Shown here: positions 1 to 11,608 of the stretch, piece by piece
Layout of the letters: each line of letters starts with the position of its first letter
Position numbering within the stretch: position 1 is the stretch's first letter
NCBI GenBank assembly: GCA_949128115.1
Contig: OX421963.1
Coordinates: forward strand, 248,001-312,000
DNA: 64,000 nt
Direction of reading: 5' to 3'
Origin: Anaspis maculata
Lineage: Eukaryota; Arthropoda; Insecta; Coleoptera; Scraptiidae
Translations under genes and position numbers: made by a program
The notes under the pieces: model-generated
Databases searched by the model: none
What the model saw: the letters and a program-made list of their open reading frames with translations, nothing else
What the model was told of the DNA's origin: nothing

Positions 1-3000
1 CTTGAACAGAAAAATGTTAGAAGTCCACGTAGAAAACCATATCTTCGGTACAAAATTCTTAGAAATACAATCTAATCTCTGGACAACAAAATTTGCGGAA
101 ACATACTTCCTGAACAACAGAATCTTTAAAAACACAATATTTGTACGTCACAATCTCTACGAATACAATCTTTGAACCACACAATCTCTGGAAACACATT
201 TTCAACGACATATTCTCATGATACATTCTTCAAAAGACTTCAAACTTTAGAAGCACAGTTTCTTGATTTACAAAATTCTGAAAAAACAAAGCAGGGAACT
301 CATACTCTCAAAACTGAAGTACTAGAGATACAATCTATGAACAATACAGATTTGAACGATCAAATCTCTTTGAACGGAATTTTTTCACGACACAGTTTCT
401 TAAAACAACATTTCTCCACTATGATACACTCCCTAGAAACATGATTATTTTTTGAACGATACAGTGTCTTTGACGACAAAGTCTCAAAAGACGAAGCCAA
501 AAACTGGATCTCTGGCTACGGAATCACTTGAAGCAGAATTTCTGGAGTACACAATTTCCGGAAACGCAATTATCATTGAACGACATAATACCAGAGAACA
601 CAATCTCTGAATTACAAAAAATCTGGAAACACAATTTCTACACACAAAAATCTTCTGAACGATAGAGGCATGAAGTCTTTGAAAATTCAGCTGAGAACAG
701 GATTTTCCACTACAGATCCATCGAAAATAGAATAACTGAACTTTATGATTTCTGAAAACAATTTTCAAATGATAGGATATCTGAAATTTCTCAAACGACA
801 AAATTTCCGATAACCATGCTAGGAAAAAATGAAACTCAGAGAACACAATACTGGACAAAAAAAAGTCTAGAAAAAACACAACTTCTGGATGGAAGAATCC
901 CCAGAAACACAATTTTACAAAAGTCATAATCTCTGAGAACACAACCTCTGGATTGGAAAACTCTCCAAACTACAAAATTATTCTTTGAATACCAAAACCT
1001 CTGAAAATACAATCTTTGAATAATTAAGAACCCAAGATATCTTAGAACACAGTCTATGTGTCTATATTCTCTGGAGGGACAATCTCTTGACCACAATGTT
1101 TCTAGAAACAGAGCCAAAAATAGCATTCATTCTGGAAACACAATTATTACTGGACGACACAGTTTCTCGAATAACAAAACTACTGAAAACCAAGTTTGAA
1201 ACTAAATATTCGACCACAGGTTCACTGAGAATACAATCTCTCTGATACCTAATTCCTAGGAACCATTTTTGGACCACAAAACCTCTGAGAAAAACTCAAT
1301 CTCTCAACAGATTAATTTTCTGGAAACCGAGCTATAAACTGGATCTTTGAATGACACAAGCTCAGAAACACAGTTACTGAACCACAAAGTCTCACTGAAC
1401 ACAGTATTCAGAAGCACAATTACTCGAACTAAGAAGTTTTCAAGAAACTGAGCAGAAAACTGAACCTGTTGGTATAAGCTCGCTGGAGATACAACTCCTG
1501 AATTACGAAATTCCTGAAAAATCAATTTCTGAACAAACAAGTCCCTGAAAACATATTTCCCGCGAGGTACAATTTCTGGAAGGATATTTTCTTGAACAAC
1601 ATCAGAATCTCAGAAGAGAACGCAAAATCTTTGGAAAGCGAGTCAAGAGCTCACTAACTGACGACAGAATGTCTGAAAACACAATTTATTGGAGTAAAAT
1701 TTTGAAAACGTAATCTTGGAACGACACAGTTCATTAGACGGCAAAATCTTTAATAATTCAGCGGAAAAATAAATCTTTGATTGTGAAACATAATTATTGA
1801 ACGACATCATCTCTGAGAACACAATCTCTAAACCACAACATTTCTGAAATCAATTCCTGCACGACAAAGTCTCTTGAATAATGGAATTTTTGGGAACCGT
1901 GCTGAAACCTCGATTTGTAACAACGCAATCATTGACTACAAATTCAATAAAAATGTAAATACAATCCCTGAAGCCCTGAACTACACAATATCTGTAAACA
2001 ATTTGCGGATGACAAAATCTCTAGAAAATAAGCCCAGTTTCTCAAATGACAGAGTTTTTGAAACCAAGGTGGAAATGAGAATTTGAACGAATTATTGAAC
2101 TAAAAAGTCTCAAACCAGATCATCAAATGTCACAATTCTGGGAAACACAAATTGTGGATAGCAAAATTTTCAGAACCAAATTCTAAAGGACATGATCTTT
2201 GAGAGCACAACCTCTGTATCATTGAATTTCTGAAAACATGATTTCTGGACGATGAAATCTGTGAGAACACTATTTCCCATCATTGAAAGAATTAGGCTCT
2301 GACTGAGAGCACAATCTCCGACCTACAAGTACATTTCTAAAAATACAATTTCTGGACGACGAAAATGAAATTTCTGAACGACATAGTTTTGCGAATAACA
2401 AAACAACAGGGTATCGAGCAGGAAACCTTATCATAGAAGATCTTCTCATGAGAAATTACTGGAAATACAATCTTTTAACGACGCAATTATTTGAAATGCA
2501 ACTTCTGAGGACACAATATCTTCAAAAACACAATCTCCAAACGACACAAACTTCAAAACCCAATCGTCAAACAAATTTTTTGTGAACAATTTACGATTGA
2601 CAAAGTCTTCAAAAACATTATTATTGAACGACTCAAGCTCTGAGAACACAATCTCTGAAATGAAAAAATTCTAGGAACACAATTTCTGAACGACAACAAA
2701 ACTCCTGAATGACGACAAAATCTTTGAAAAACGGACCAGAAACTCTGTGGGAACAGAGTTTTTGAGAACCCCATTTCTGAAAGCCAGAAACTCCCGGAAC
2801 AGAGTCTCGAAAAATTCAGTTTGGGGTAATGTTTGACTACAGATCCACTTAAAACACAATTTCTGAGCAACACAATTTTTGTGAACAATTTCCGAATGGA
2901 AAAATTCTCTGAATATAAACCCTATCTCTCAAAAGAAGAAAATGTTGAGAACCAAGCTGAAAATGAAACTTTCAACGAATTACAATCAAGAAAGTCTCTT

Positions 3001-3440
3001 AAATCAAAATCTGTGAATGACACAATCTTTGAAAATACAATTTTTGGACAACAAAATCTCCGTCAAAACAAATTCTGGAAGATATAATCTCTGAGAACAC
3101 AACTTCTAGATCATAAAATATCTGAAAGCATACACACAACTGAACTTCACAGTTTCTGAAAACACACTTCCTGGACGACAAAATTCCTGAAAGCACAATT
3201 CCGAATACACAAACTGTGGAAGCATATCCCCCCGAGGACACATTTTTTTTTATGACAAGGTCTCTGAAAACCGAGCCAGAAACTGAATCAGTGGAAACAC
3301 AATCTCTGAAGGATAAAATCTCCTAAAACACTATTATTGAATGACTCAAGCTCCAAGAGCAGAATCCCTAAACGAGACAATTCCTGAAACAAGAATGATT
3401 TTGAAAAGCGACCTCAGTTGTGAACAGTTTCCTCCACTGG
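1..3440. repeat. Degenerate tandem array, ~33-bp two-part unit
   Basis: The whole stretch is built from variants of two alternating half-units: one like GAACGACAAAATCTCT, the other like GAAAACACAATTTCT. Together they give a period of roughly 33 bp. The phrases ACACAATCTCTGA, ACGACA and GAGAACACAA recur throughout, with substitutions and small indels in every copy. Several long open frames on both strands arise because the unit happens to lack stops. Their peptides are the same short phrase repeated and show no domain, so I do not annotate them as genes. The array begins outside the window. Confidence 0.8.
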
Positions 3441-4790
3441 AAACTGAATATTCTGAGGAAATTCCGAGGAATTTCTGAAAAAGTCGGAGGAGCTCTGTCA
3501 TTTCACCTTTGAGCAAAGGGGGAAATGCTGAGAGAGTTTAGCGTAAGAACTCCCTTGAACTTGATTGCATGAATGACCTCTATTGTACAAATTGGGAAAC
3601 TTCAATGAAAACGAGAATATTGTAGGAGATTTGTCCAAGAAGTCCTAAAAAAATAAAAAAGGTTTGATGGAGTTCAGTCCAGCTCAAAGGAACTCAAAGG
3701 AACTCCAAACAAGCTCAGCAGGAGAGCATTATGATACTTATTCGCAAAAATGACAACTTTGGTAAGACGGGGAACTTCAATGGGAACTAAATATTCCAAG
3801 TGAACTCGAAGCCGAGCAAACTTTAGGCAATTGTAAGGGGTTCAGTGATAGGACTTTGGCAAACTTGATTGCATAAATTAAATCAGGTATACAAGAACAA
3901 GAGAACTTCAGTGGGGATTAAATTTTCTAGAGGAAGTATAGAAATTCTGGAAAATCGCGGAAGAGCTCTGACGGAATTCTGGATGGTTCTGGAGAGTCTC
4001 AAAGAACTTTAGAGGAGCTCAGCAGGGGGCTCATGACGCTCGATTGCAGAAATTACTTTTCTGGATCGAAACAGAGGACTTGAAGATCAAACAAATTGAT
4101 TCTTCAAGGAGAATTTCGGGAATTCTTTGAAAACGTCAAAGAAGCTGTCATTAAAACTCTGAGTAAATTTGGGGAAATTCTGGGAAAGTTCTTCAAAAGG
4201 ATTCCGGGGAACGTGGACCAAAAATGGCATCTGTTTTGCAAATCAGGAGACTTCAATGGAGACCAAAATATTCTGGGAAAATCTCAAGGAATTCTAGGAA
4301 AACTCGGGAGAGCTCTAATGGAATTTAGGGGTTTGCTTTGTAAAAACTTGGAGGAACTTTGAAAAGGCTCAGCAGGAGAACTTTGTGGGACTTAATCACA
4401 AAACTTGATCTTTTGTGCTATTTAGAGATCTGCGGAGGACAACGAATGTTCTAGAATCATTCCGAGGAATTCTGGAGAACTTGAAAGAGCTCAAGTGCAA
4501 TTGAGGCTAGCTCTGATAAACTCGGGAAAAATTTGTAAGAACTTATGGAGTAGAGTTTCAGGAAACTCAATTGAAGAAATAACCGTTCTGCTCCATGAAA
4601 GGGCTACAACTGAAAAATTCTAGGGAAACTCCAAGGGATTCTGGAGAAGCTCGGAAAAGATATAGGAGAGTTCAGCAGGAGAATTTCTGGAAACTAGATC
4701 ACAAAAATAGCATCTATCTTCAAAGCAATTCAGGGGACCTCAGGGGAGACCAAATATATTAGAAAAACTCTGAAGAACTCAGAGCTGGGC
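3441..4790. repeat. Degenerate tandem array, ~130-185-bp unit
   Basis: This array differs from the preceding one. A recurring block reads roughly GGGGAACTTCAATGGGGACC, AAATATTCTGGGAAA, ACTCGGAAGAGCTCTGATGG, then AACTCAGCAGGAG and TGATTGCAAAAAT. The 'gaacttcaatgg' landmark occurs near 3590, 3771, 3909, 4073, 4247, 4431, 4602 and 4733, a spacing of about 130-185 bp. Copies are strongly diverged. The 88-codon frame at 4096-4362 lies inside one and a half units and is not a gene. Confidence 0.7.
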
Positions 4791-6300
4791 ACCAAATCGT
4801 TGATCTGTTAATCGTTGATTATTGAAGTTAACTTTTTTGTTAACGATTCAACTTTTAAGTTGAGTTGAAATATCATTCACGGACTAAGTAACTTCCGTTA
4901 CATTGTTTTCAGGTACATACAGGTTTTCATCGTGTTTTGACGAGATCCACTCACAGTTGAATTTTTTGCTATCATCGCTGAAACACCTGTATGATTTTTT
5001 GCCATAACTTCTCAAGCACCCTGTACAGTGTACACTTATACTGTACAAATAAATTTGAACGCAGTTTTATCATCGTTTTATATCCGTTTAAAAACCGTGC
5101 ATAATTATTCAAATGCCATGCAAATATATTTTGTAATTGTATCAAAACGAAAAGGGAACATGAGATGAGCATTAGAAAAATATTTCCGTTTAAAATATTT
5201 CATGAATAAATTTGAAACGAATGCGGCTTCAACTATGCGAGCTTCACAGATAACTGGCGTACTGTTTTAATAATAATGCACGTATAATTATTCAAATCTG
5301 ATACGAATTCACTTACAGAAGAACTCCACTTCTTGTGGGTAGATACATAAAGTAGCACTAAAAAAGATAAGTAGCCAGCAACAGTGATCTAATTAAAACA
5401 AAACGCATATGCAGGTCACATGGTGTAGGTTGTACGTATATTAAAAGAAAAAGGTATGAAGTTAAAATGCTGACAAATTCTCTCACGGTGTCGTTATCTT
5501 TTCGTTTTAGTGCGTTATATTGACACAAGTCGTGTTTTATAATGATCAAAACTCATACAAGTGGGAGTTAATCTTTGCGGAGGTCTTGTAATTACCGCTT
5601 TTTATTATTGTAATTAAGCGGGTACTACCGTTTTGGAGTTGCTTGTCGAATAGTTCACGCAGTTTGAATGGGTAAGGTGTAATTAAAAGCGATAATCTTT
5701 TTGTCCATGGGCCGAGAACAAGTTGCTCTTTTTTTTTGTACACACAGAACGTACATTTTTTATTACCCACTCACCTCCGTCTGGTTGACTCCACACTTGA
5801 GCTGATTTTTATTACAACTATTGAGTTGTTTCGGGTATAAAACCATTCTTAACATGAATTACTTCTTTTCATTCCCATTTTGATTGTTATAAACATTTTG
5901 CAGAACGCTCCATAACGGTTTTCAACAGCAAAAAATATTGATAATAATAATCAATATCAATTAGCTCAATAATAAGTATTTTTCAATGTAAATTATTGGA
6001 TATCAATGACCTCTAGTCTCAGGCTTGAGCAGCGCATCCACCAATTTTTGTAATATTGCTGGAGTATCATATTTTATTGTCTAATAACCAGAATTGTTTT
6101 GACTTTTTTAAGGTCACCCGGGACCACCTGTAGATCTAAGAAGTGCAATGCGTCTTGAACTTGATAACTGAGAATGTAAAAAGACGCTTCAATTGGAGTT
6201 TGAGCGGCGCATCCACCACTTGTACGCTTTTATTCCAATTGGTCATTCATTTTTCAACCAAAAAATGAGTCTTAGTGACCCAAAAAAGCTGCTGGAGCTT
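4791..6300. other. AT-rich non-coding DNA with transposon-like scraps
   Basis: I see no convincing gene. The left edge (around 4788) reads CAGAGCTGGGCACC and is followed by repeated TTAACGATT-type words, which resembles a hAT terminus, but I found no matching right end. A CACCCTGTACAG motif near 5016 belongs to a transposon-end family seen elsewhere in the window. A short phrase GCGCATCCACCA occurs twice, near 6032 and 6207. The short open frames on the minus strand (4972-5172, 5358-5549, 5546-5770) carry no recognisable domain. Confidence 0.5.
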
Positions 6301-6473
6301 TAGTAAGCTGCCCTGTGTTTCCATCCTATAAACTTGGCGGTTTCAAGGAACGAAAAGGTCTTGAGAATATCCTGAATGTATGCCCATCTATTTATTTATT
6401 TATTTTAAATATCCTCAAGTCCTGGTTTTCCACTTACCTTATACACAGTCACAAATCCAGCGGAGATATAGGT

Positions 6474-6474
<1 letters not shown>

Positions 6475-6509
<35 letters not shown>
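6475..6509. repeat. (GT)n microsatellite
   Basis: A near-perfect run of about 17 GT dinucleotides. Open frames across it encode only Cys-Val repeats and are artefacts. Confidence 0.95.
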
Positions 6510-6510
<1 letters not shown>

Positions 6511-6620
6511 TGTATTCTGTATACAAACAATTATACATAATACGCATAATTACTGCTTCTCGGTTCGCCGGAGCTCAGATCGGATACATATCTAGCAAGT
6601 GCGGGAACGGGATTACCGTG

Positions 6621-6625
<5 letters not shown>

Positions 6626-6662
<37 letters not shown>
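6626..6662. repeat. (AT)n microsatellite
   Basis: A perfect run of about 18 AT dinucleotides following a CACAC start, about 115 bp after the GT run. A further short CA run lies near 6908-6925. Confidence 0.95.
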
Positions 6663-6666
<4 letters not shown>

Positions 6667-6986
6667 CTTCATATCTCGTCATATAATACAAACTAGGTGG
6701 TGTGGTACCACATTCGTAAGAGCTCAGCTCCATTTATGAATAATACGCAATTCAAATATGGTAATGACAATCTCTTCATTTCAATTATCATTCTCATCAG
6801 ATTTTTACTGTTACTGTGTGTGTTATACAACAACACAGGAGGCGCAAGAATACAACATCTACATATATATGCGGATTGCGTACATGGTGATATGCTTTAG
6901 AATACACGAACACACACACACACTCGTCATCATGACATAACTAGATCTCGATTCCAGATTTTTTTTCGCTAATTTGAATTTTGCAG

Positions 6987-7246
6987 GTCATGCAGGTAAT
7001 TTCCGTTCTGGTGCCGCAATTGATGGTGAAGATGCCTCTTCAAGATTTTTTGAGCTCTACCATAACCCAAGTCCGAAACAAAGTGAATGTGCACAAAATT
7101 CCCACCAGAAATCGGAACTAGAAGGGTCCATTAGCTCCGCCAATATTCCGGCAAGCTCTGAAAATACGGTTCCTCCGCCAATTGTAGGTGTGTGTCTTGT
7201 ACGCACGGCGGGGTCTCCAGCGAGTAATGGCTCATACAAAAGCTAA
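6987..7246 (+). CDS. Candidate coding exon, product unknown
   Basis: A pyrimidine-rich tract followed by TTTTGCAG ends at 6986, a good splice acceptor. The frame that follows is open to a stop at 7244-7246, and its composition looks protein-like: it includes SSRFFELYHNPSPKQ and ASSENTVPPPIVG and is rich in Ser, Pro, Glu and Asn. A possible donor GTAG|GTGTGTG lies at 7187/7188. If it is used, the exon is 6987-7187, 201 nt, and symmetrical (phase 1 at both ends). If not, this is a terminal exon ending at 7246. I do not recognise the product and see no partner exon nearby. Because Iroquois genes are often linked to the Sowah gene in bilaterians, a Sowah exon is one thing to test, but nothing in the peptide proves it. 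Confidence 0.35.
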
Positions 7247-7684
7247 TTTATATACGTGTTTGCAGTACTTTTTGGATCTCTTGATCAACAATAAGGCTCA
7301 AAATTTTCAGGGTCACGAGTATTGAATGAGTTTTTCACTTTCGGAAACTTCATAACATGAGACGGTTCTATGAGATCTCCGAATGAATCATATAATGTTG
7401 GAGAAAGTTCTCCAGATATATCCCTGTAGGAAATAGTAGAGTTCTCCCAGGATCTATGCATCTAGAACCTCTTATACACTTGGAGCCCTTTGCTTCCATC
7501 AGGGCTGGAAACAACACGTGAAGACTCAGGGCAACCCTAAAGAACTGGGATTTACATATAATCATGATGACACAAGTAGGTTTACTAAAACTCTGGGAGC
7601 TAAGAGTAGAAAAAGCGAGCTTAGAAAGGCTACAAGCGAGGGCACAAGTGACACATGAAGACACAAGGGGCGTACATGACAACT

Positions 7685-7830
7685 TGACGCCAGACATATG
7701 AGAGCGGCCGACTTGACGCCGGGGCCGGGACAACTTGACGCCAGGACAACTTTACGTGGAACAACTTGACGCCAGAAATTTTGAAGCAGCCGCTAGCCGA
7801 CTTGACGTTGAGACAACTCAACACTAGTTG
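7685..7830 (+). repeat. Short cluster of CAACTTGACGCC motifs
   Basis: Five or so copies of (G)ACAACTTGACGCC or close variants occur in 145 bp inside the satellite array. They do not look like the 40-bp unit. The same motif occurs in reverse complement at 9186-9262. Confidence 0.6.
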
Positions 7831-8635
7831 GAGCTATAAATATTTGATTTGCGCCAGGGATTTTGTGAGAACAGAGTAGAGAAACATGGTCGAAGAAAAT
7901 GACAGAAAGGGACTCATCGGGAGTCAAAACGACACATGAAGACACAAGCAGGAGGTCCACTGGGGCTCATCAAAAGGTTCATTGGGGGCTCGAAACAACA
8001 CAAAAAGACACAATGAGGGCCTGTAAGACTTCAGAGTGAAAAAAAAGGCTCGATAGTGTTCCAACACTGCCAAAAAAAAACAAGGGGATCATCGGGGCAC
8101 AATAATACATGAAGACTGAAGAGGAGCTCCGATTGACACAGCAAGAGATAATGTGTCACTGAAACTCCAAAACATGAGAAAAGTGAGCATCAAGGGGCTC
8201 GCTATTTCCGAAGACCACAGAAAACTTGAGGGGGCTCATCGTCGAAATGACACTAAAGACACAAAAAGGCCTGTTGTAGCTCCGATTGACAAAGCAATAG
8301 GAACGCCCGAGGAGGCGCCATATAAGACTAGAAACATAGGAAGATACAAGAGGGTTCATCAGGGCTTCACATAATACCACATGAAGACACGAGGGGGATT
8401 CTCATCTACATATAAGAAGACAAAATGGAGCTCATTACGTTGGTTTGGAAGCGTCACCATAGACACATGGCTAAGATTGACCCAGCAAGAAAGAATAGGG
8501 GCCAGTAGGGTTCCAAAGCATGAGAGACACAAAGGGGCTCGATAGAGGGGGTAATCAAGATTCCTTAAGACACTATGGAAAAACAAAGTGGCTTCGGTAC
8601 AGTTTCAAAAACAGCACAAAGACACAGGTAGGGGC

Positions 8636-8984
8636 CAGGGGCGAACTTGGCTCTCGTGGCGCCCTAGGTATGACTGAATTGGCCGCCCCTTCCTCTTAGA
8701 GAGGTTCCAGAGAACTAGTTTGTGTTCATATTCTTAGAGCACTAACTGCTGTTAATGATAATAAGTGGTTTTTTATCAATAGTTGACCGAAATCAACAAA
8801 AATTGAACAGAAAAAAATGATGCGAACGCGATTATTGTGGAATAAAAATAAAACCACGCATTTTTTCCAAGAAGACGATGTCGATGTCGCCCTCTTGGAT
8901 ATGCCGCCCTCTTGGATTTGCCGCCCTCTTGGATCTGCCGCCCTAGGCACGTGCCTACTTTGCCTATTGCCTAATCCACTCCTG
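8636..8984. mobile_element. Non-autonomous hAT-type MITE, 349 bp, with 8-bp target duplication
   Basis: The element begins CAGGGGCGAACTTGG and ends AATCCACTCCTG, so its ends start CAGGGGCG and, in reverse complement, CAGGAGTG. It is flanked by GTAGGGGC (8628-8635) and GTTGGGGC (8985-8992), an 8-bp duplication with one mismatch; both CAG-type termini and 8-bp duplications are typical of hAT elements. The interior near the right end carries three to four copies of GCCGCCCTCTTGGAT. There is no transposase frame. It sits inside the 40-bp satellite, which resumes in the same orientation on both sides. Confidence 0.8.
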
Positions 8985-9185
8985 GTTGGGGCTCATCGGA
9001 GCATGAGATGACACATAAAAACACACGGGGGCTGTGACTTCGTATACAGAAGACACAACTGAGGTCATTGGGACTCAAAAACATAAGACTCAAGTAGGCA
9101 TAAGGGGCTTGCTAGTTCCGAAAAACCACAGAAAAACACAAGGGGGCCAATTGGGGGACAGAAAGACATGAACTGACCAACTGGA

Positions 9186-9262
9186 GTCCCGAACTCCTAG
9201 CGTCAAGTTGTCCTGCGGCAAGTTGTCCTGCTTCAAGATGGCCGGCGTCAAGTTGTTCTGCT
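9186..9262 (-). repeat. Inverted cluster of CAACTTGACGCC-type motifs
   Basis: Contains GGCGTCAAGTTGT and close variants, the reverse complement of the motif at 7685-7830, about 1.4 kb away. Confidence 0.55.
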
Positions 9263-10615
9263 TCGCACAAGTGGGTGGAATAAAGGTAAAAATCAAACAC
9301 AAATGAACTTCCTGGAGCTAAAAAACTTCGAGAGGACATAAAGGGGTCTGTCAAGGCTCTAAACGATACCTTAAGATACAAGGGAGCTCAGCAAGACTCA
9401 GGATCAGGAATATACAATGGAGTCGAAGAAAGGTGGATAGGGCTCTGAATAGAACAAAAGGCCATAACAAGGCTCATTGGGGCTCCAAACAACATTTGTG
9501 AATACATAAGGAGCCTGTGCGACTCTCATAAACACAATTATATAGGAGCATGGGGGCTTGCTAGACCTTTGAAATCTGGAATCAGGTGATCCTGGAGCTC
9601 TTTCAACTACCAACACAATTATGCAGGCACAAGGGGGCTTACTAGCCTTTCAAAAGCTGAGATTGAAGAAAAGACGCTCGGCATGGCTGGAAATGATGAA
9701 TGTAGACACAAGAGATAAAGGAGCTCAATAACAAGACTCTGAAGACCCTGGAGACGTGCAAGGGAGCGTTTGAAATATACGGAAATTTCAAGGAGACACC
9801 AGAAAAATCAGCAGGTCTGTAAAAGATAAAAAAGTCTCTCCAGGGCTACAAATGATACATATTATAGACCCTTTGACGCTTTGCTGACGCTTTGCAAACC
9901 CTTAAAAGCTACGAGGAGGCTCTCCACAGTTCCATAAAATTATTTGTAGAGACATAAAGGAGCTCATCAGGATTTCAGGACAACAGACAAGATTTGAAGA
10001 TACAAAGTGGTTGGTTCAGTATAAATTGAAATGGAACAATGAAGACAAAATAGGGTCGGAAAAAGCCTTAAATAACACGGAAAAGCATTATGGTCTTCGT
10101 CATAGCTCCAAACGATACTTGAAGATACTAAAAGGATAACACTACAAGTTACAGCAAGACTCTTAACTCTAACCAAGACAAGAATACAGAATAAGACTTA
10201 TTAGTTGTTTGAAAGCCGCAAAAGAGACAACAGAGCCCAAGAGGCTCCGAATAACACAAAAAAGGTTATTAAAATTTGTCGAAACTCCGAATGATACATG
10301 ACGGCACAGGAGCACCAGGAAATTCTCTTCAAAAGTCCCATCAACTTTCAGAGGACACCAACGAGCTCATCAAGGCTCCAAATGATGCCTGAAGACCAAC
10401 CTAATGGAGATACAAATGGGCTCACCAAAGCTTTGGAAGCTTAGACACAATTAAAGAGAACTTCGCAGCGACAAATAAAACAAAAAGGAACAAGGGTTCT
10501 GATATGACTCTGAAAACAAAAGAAACGTAAAAGGGAGCTTCTCAAAGTTGAAAAAAACTCCGAAAACACAACGTGGGTTCACTAGAACTTCAAACGCCGT
10601 TCCAAGGAGCAAGAG

Positions 10616-11608
10616 ATTTCAAATCTCGTTTGGAGTCTTGATCAGCCTCATTATGTCTTCTCCAAATTTATGGAACTCCAATCAGTTTTCTTCCGGAGTG
10701 TCAAGATTTTCAGAGCCCCGTTAGGTCTTTTTCAACAAATGTGCTATTTGTTACTATGGTCGGAGCCCTAGAGACCCCCTCCAAACTTCGAGTGTCGTTT
10801 GGAGCCTCAATGAGCCCTGGCATAGCTTTTTGCGATACTTAAAGCCCCATTGACCCCTCTTGTGACTACATTGTGCCATTTCAAGCCTGCTCAACTTCCT
10901 TGTGTCTTTAAATCTGGTCTGGATTTCTGAAGAGGCCTTATTTGCTCTCTTGAAGTTTCTGGAGCTTTCAAAAGCACTTATTTACATTTTTAGGGCTCTC
11001 AAATCCTTACTAGGCCAACTTGTATCTACATGTGTCATTTGCAGCCATGTTCAGAGCCCTGCAAACCCTTCTGTACTTCCAAGTGCCGTTTGGAGTCCTT
11101 TTCGAGCTCTTTTATGGCTTCTTGGAATATTTAGAGCCCCACTGACTGCCCTTGTGTTTTTTTTTCAGCCCTGCTAAACTTCCTTGTGTCCTCGGATCTA
11201 GTCTTGGATTCTGACGAGGCCCCTTGTGTTTCTTTGGAGCTTCTGGCGCTTTTAGAAGGTCCTTTGTATCTTCTTGGGGCTCTCAGAGCCTAACTAGGCC
11301 AAACTGTATCTACCTGTGTCAGTTCTAGTCGTGGTACAACTTCAGACCCCCTTATACCCCCAACCGTCGTTTAAAGTCCAATAAGCCCTGTCATGGCTTC
11401 TGACGCTATTTGGAGCCGTATTAACTCCTATTATTAAGACTATACTGTGCTGTTTTGAAACTTGTTGAGCTCTCTTGTTTCCTCAGATTTGCCCGGAAAC
11501 TGGATGAGTTTTCTTACGTTCCCTCGAAGTTTCTGGAGTTTTGGTAACCTCCTTTGTTCCTTTTTAGTTTTCTGAAAGACTCAGTGGACCAACCTTTATT
11601 TACATAAA
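10616..11608 (-). repeat. Palindromic satellite, reverse arm R1 (deleted at its start)
   Basis: The orientation of the ~40-bp unit flips here: units now read GGAGCCCTGATGAGCC, CCTTGTGTCTTCAAGTGTCGTTT. From 10621 it matches the arm starting at 13367, with an offset of 2746 bp and about 97% identity by eye. Compared with arms R2 and R3, the first ~400 bp of the reverse arm, together with the end of the preceding forward arm, are missing, so R1 joins F1 directly at about 10615. The frame 10902-11177 is repeated almost unchanged at 13648-13923, which shows that it follows the repeat and is not a gene. Confidence 0.85.

Larger units (their letters stand above)
7340..10615 (+). repeat. ~40-bp satellite array, forward orientation (arm F1 and its older extension)
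   Basis: Units resemble GGGGCTCATCAGGGCTCC followed by AAATGACACATGAAGACACAAG, about 40 bp, tandem and strongly diverged. Clear examples lie at 7910-7960, 8340-8400 and 9460-9510. The part from about 9714 matches the forward arms of the higher-order repeat to its right (it starts with ATAAAGGAGCTCAATAA, like 11612, 14357 and 17100). The part before that is more irregular and has been invaded by other elements. Open frames here are repeat artefacts. Confidence 0.8.

Noticed and set aside
484..3241. Long overlapping open frames on both strands
   Set aside because: They follow the ~33-bp repeat; the peptides are one phrase repeated with no domain, and frames exist on both strands for the same reason.
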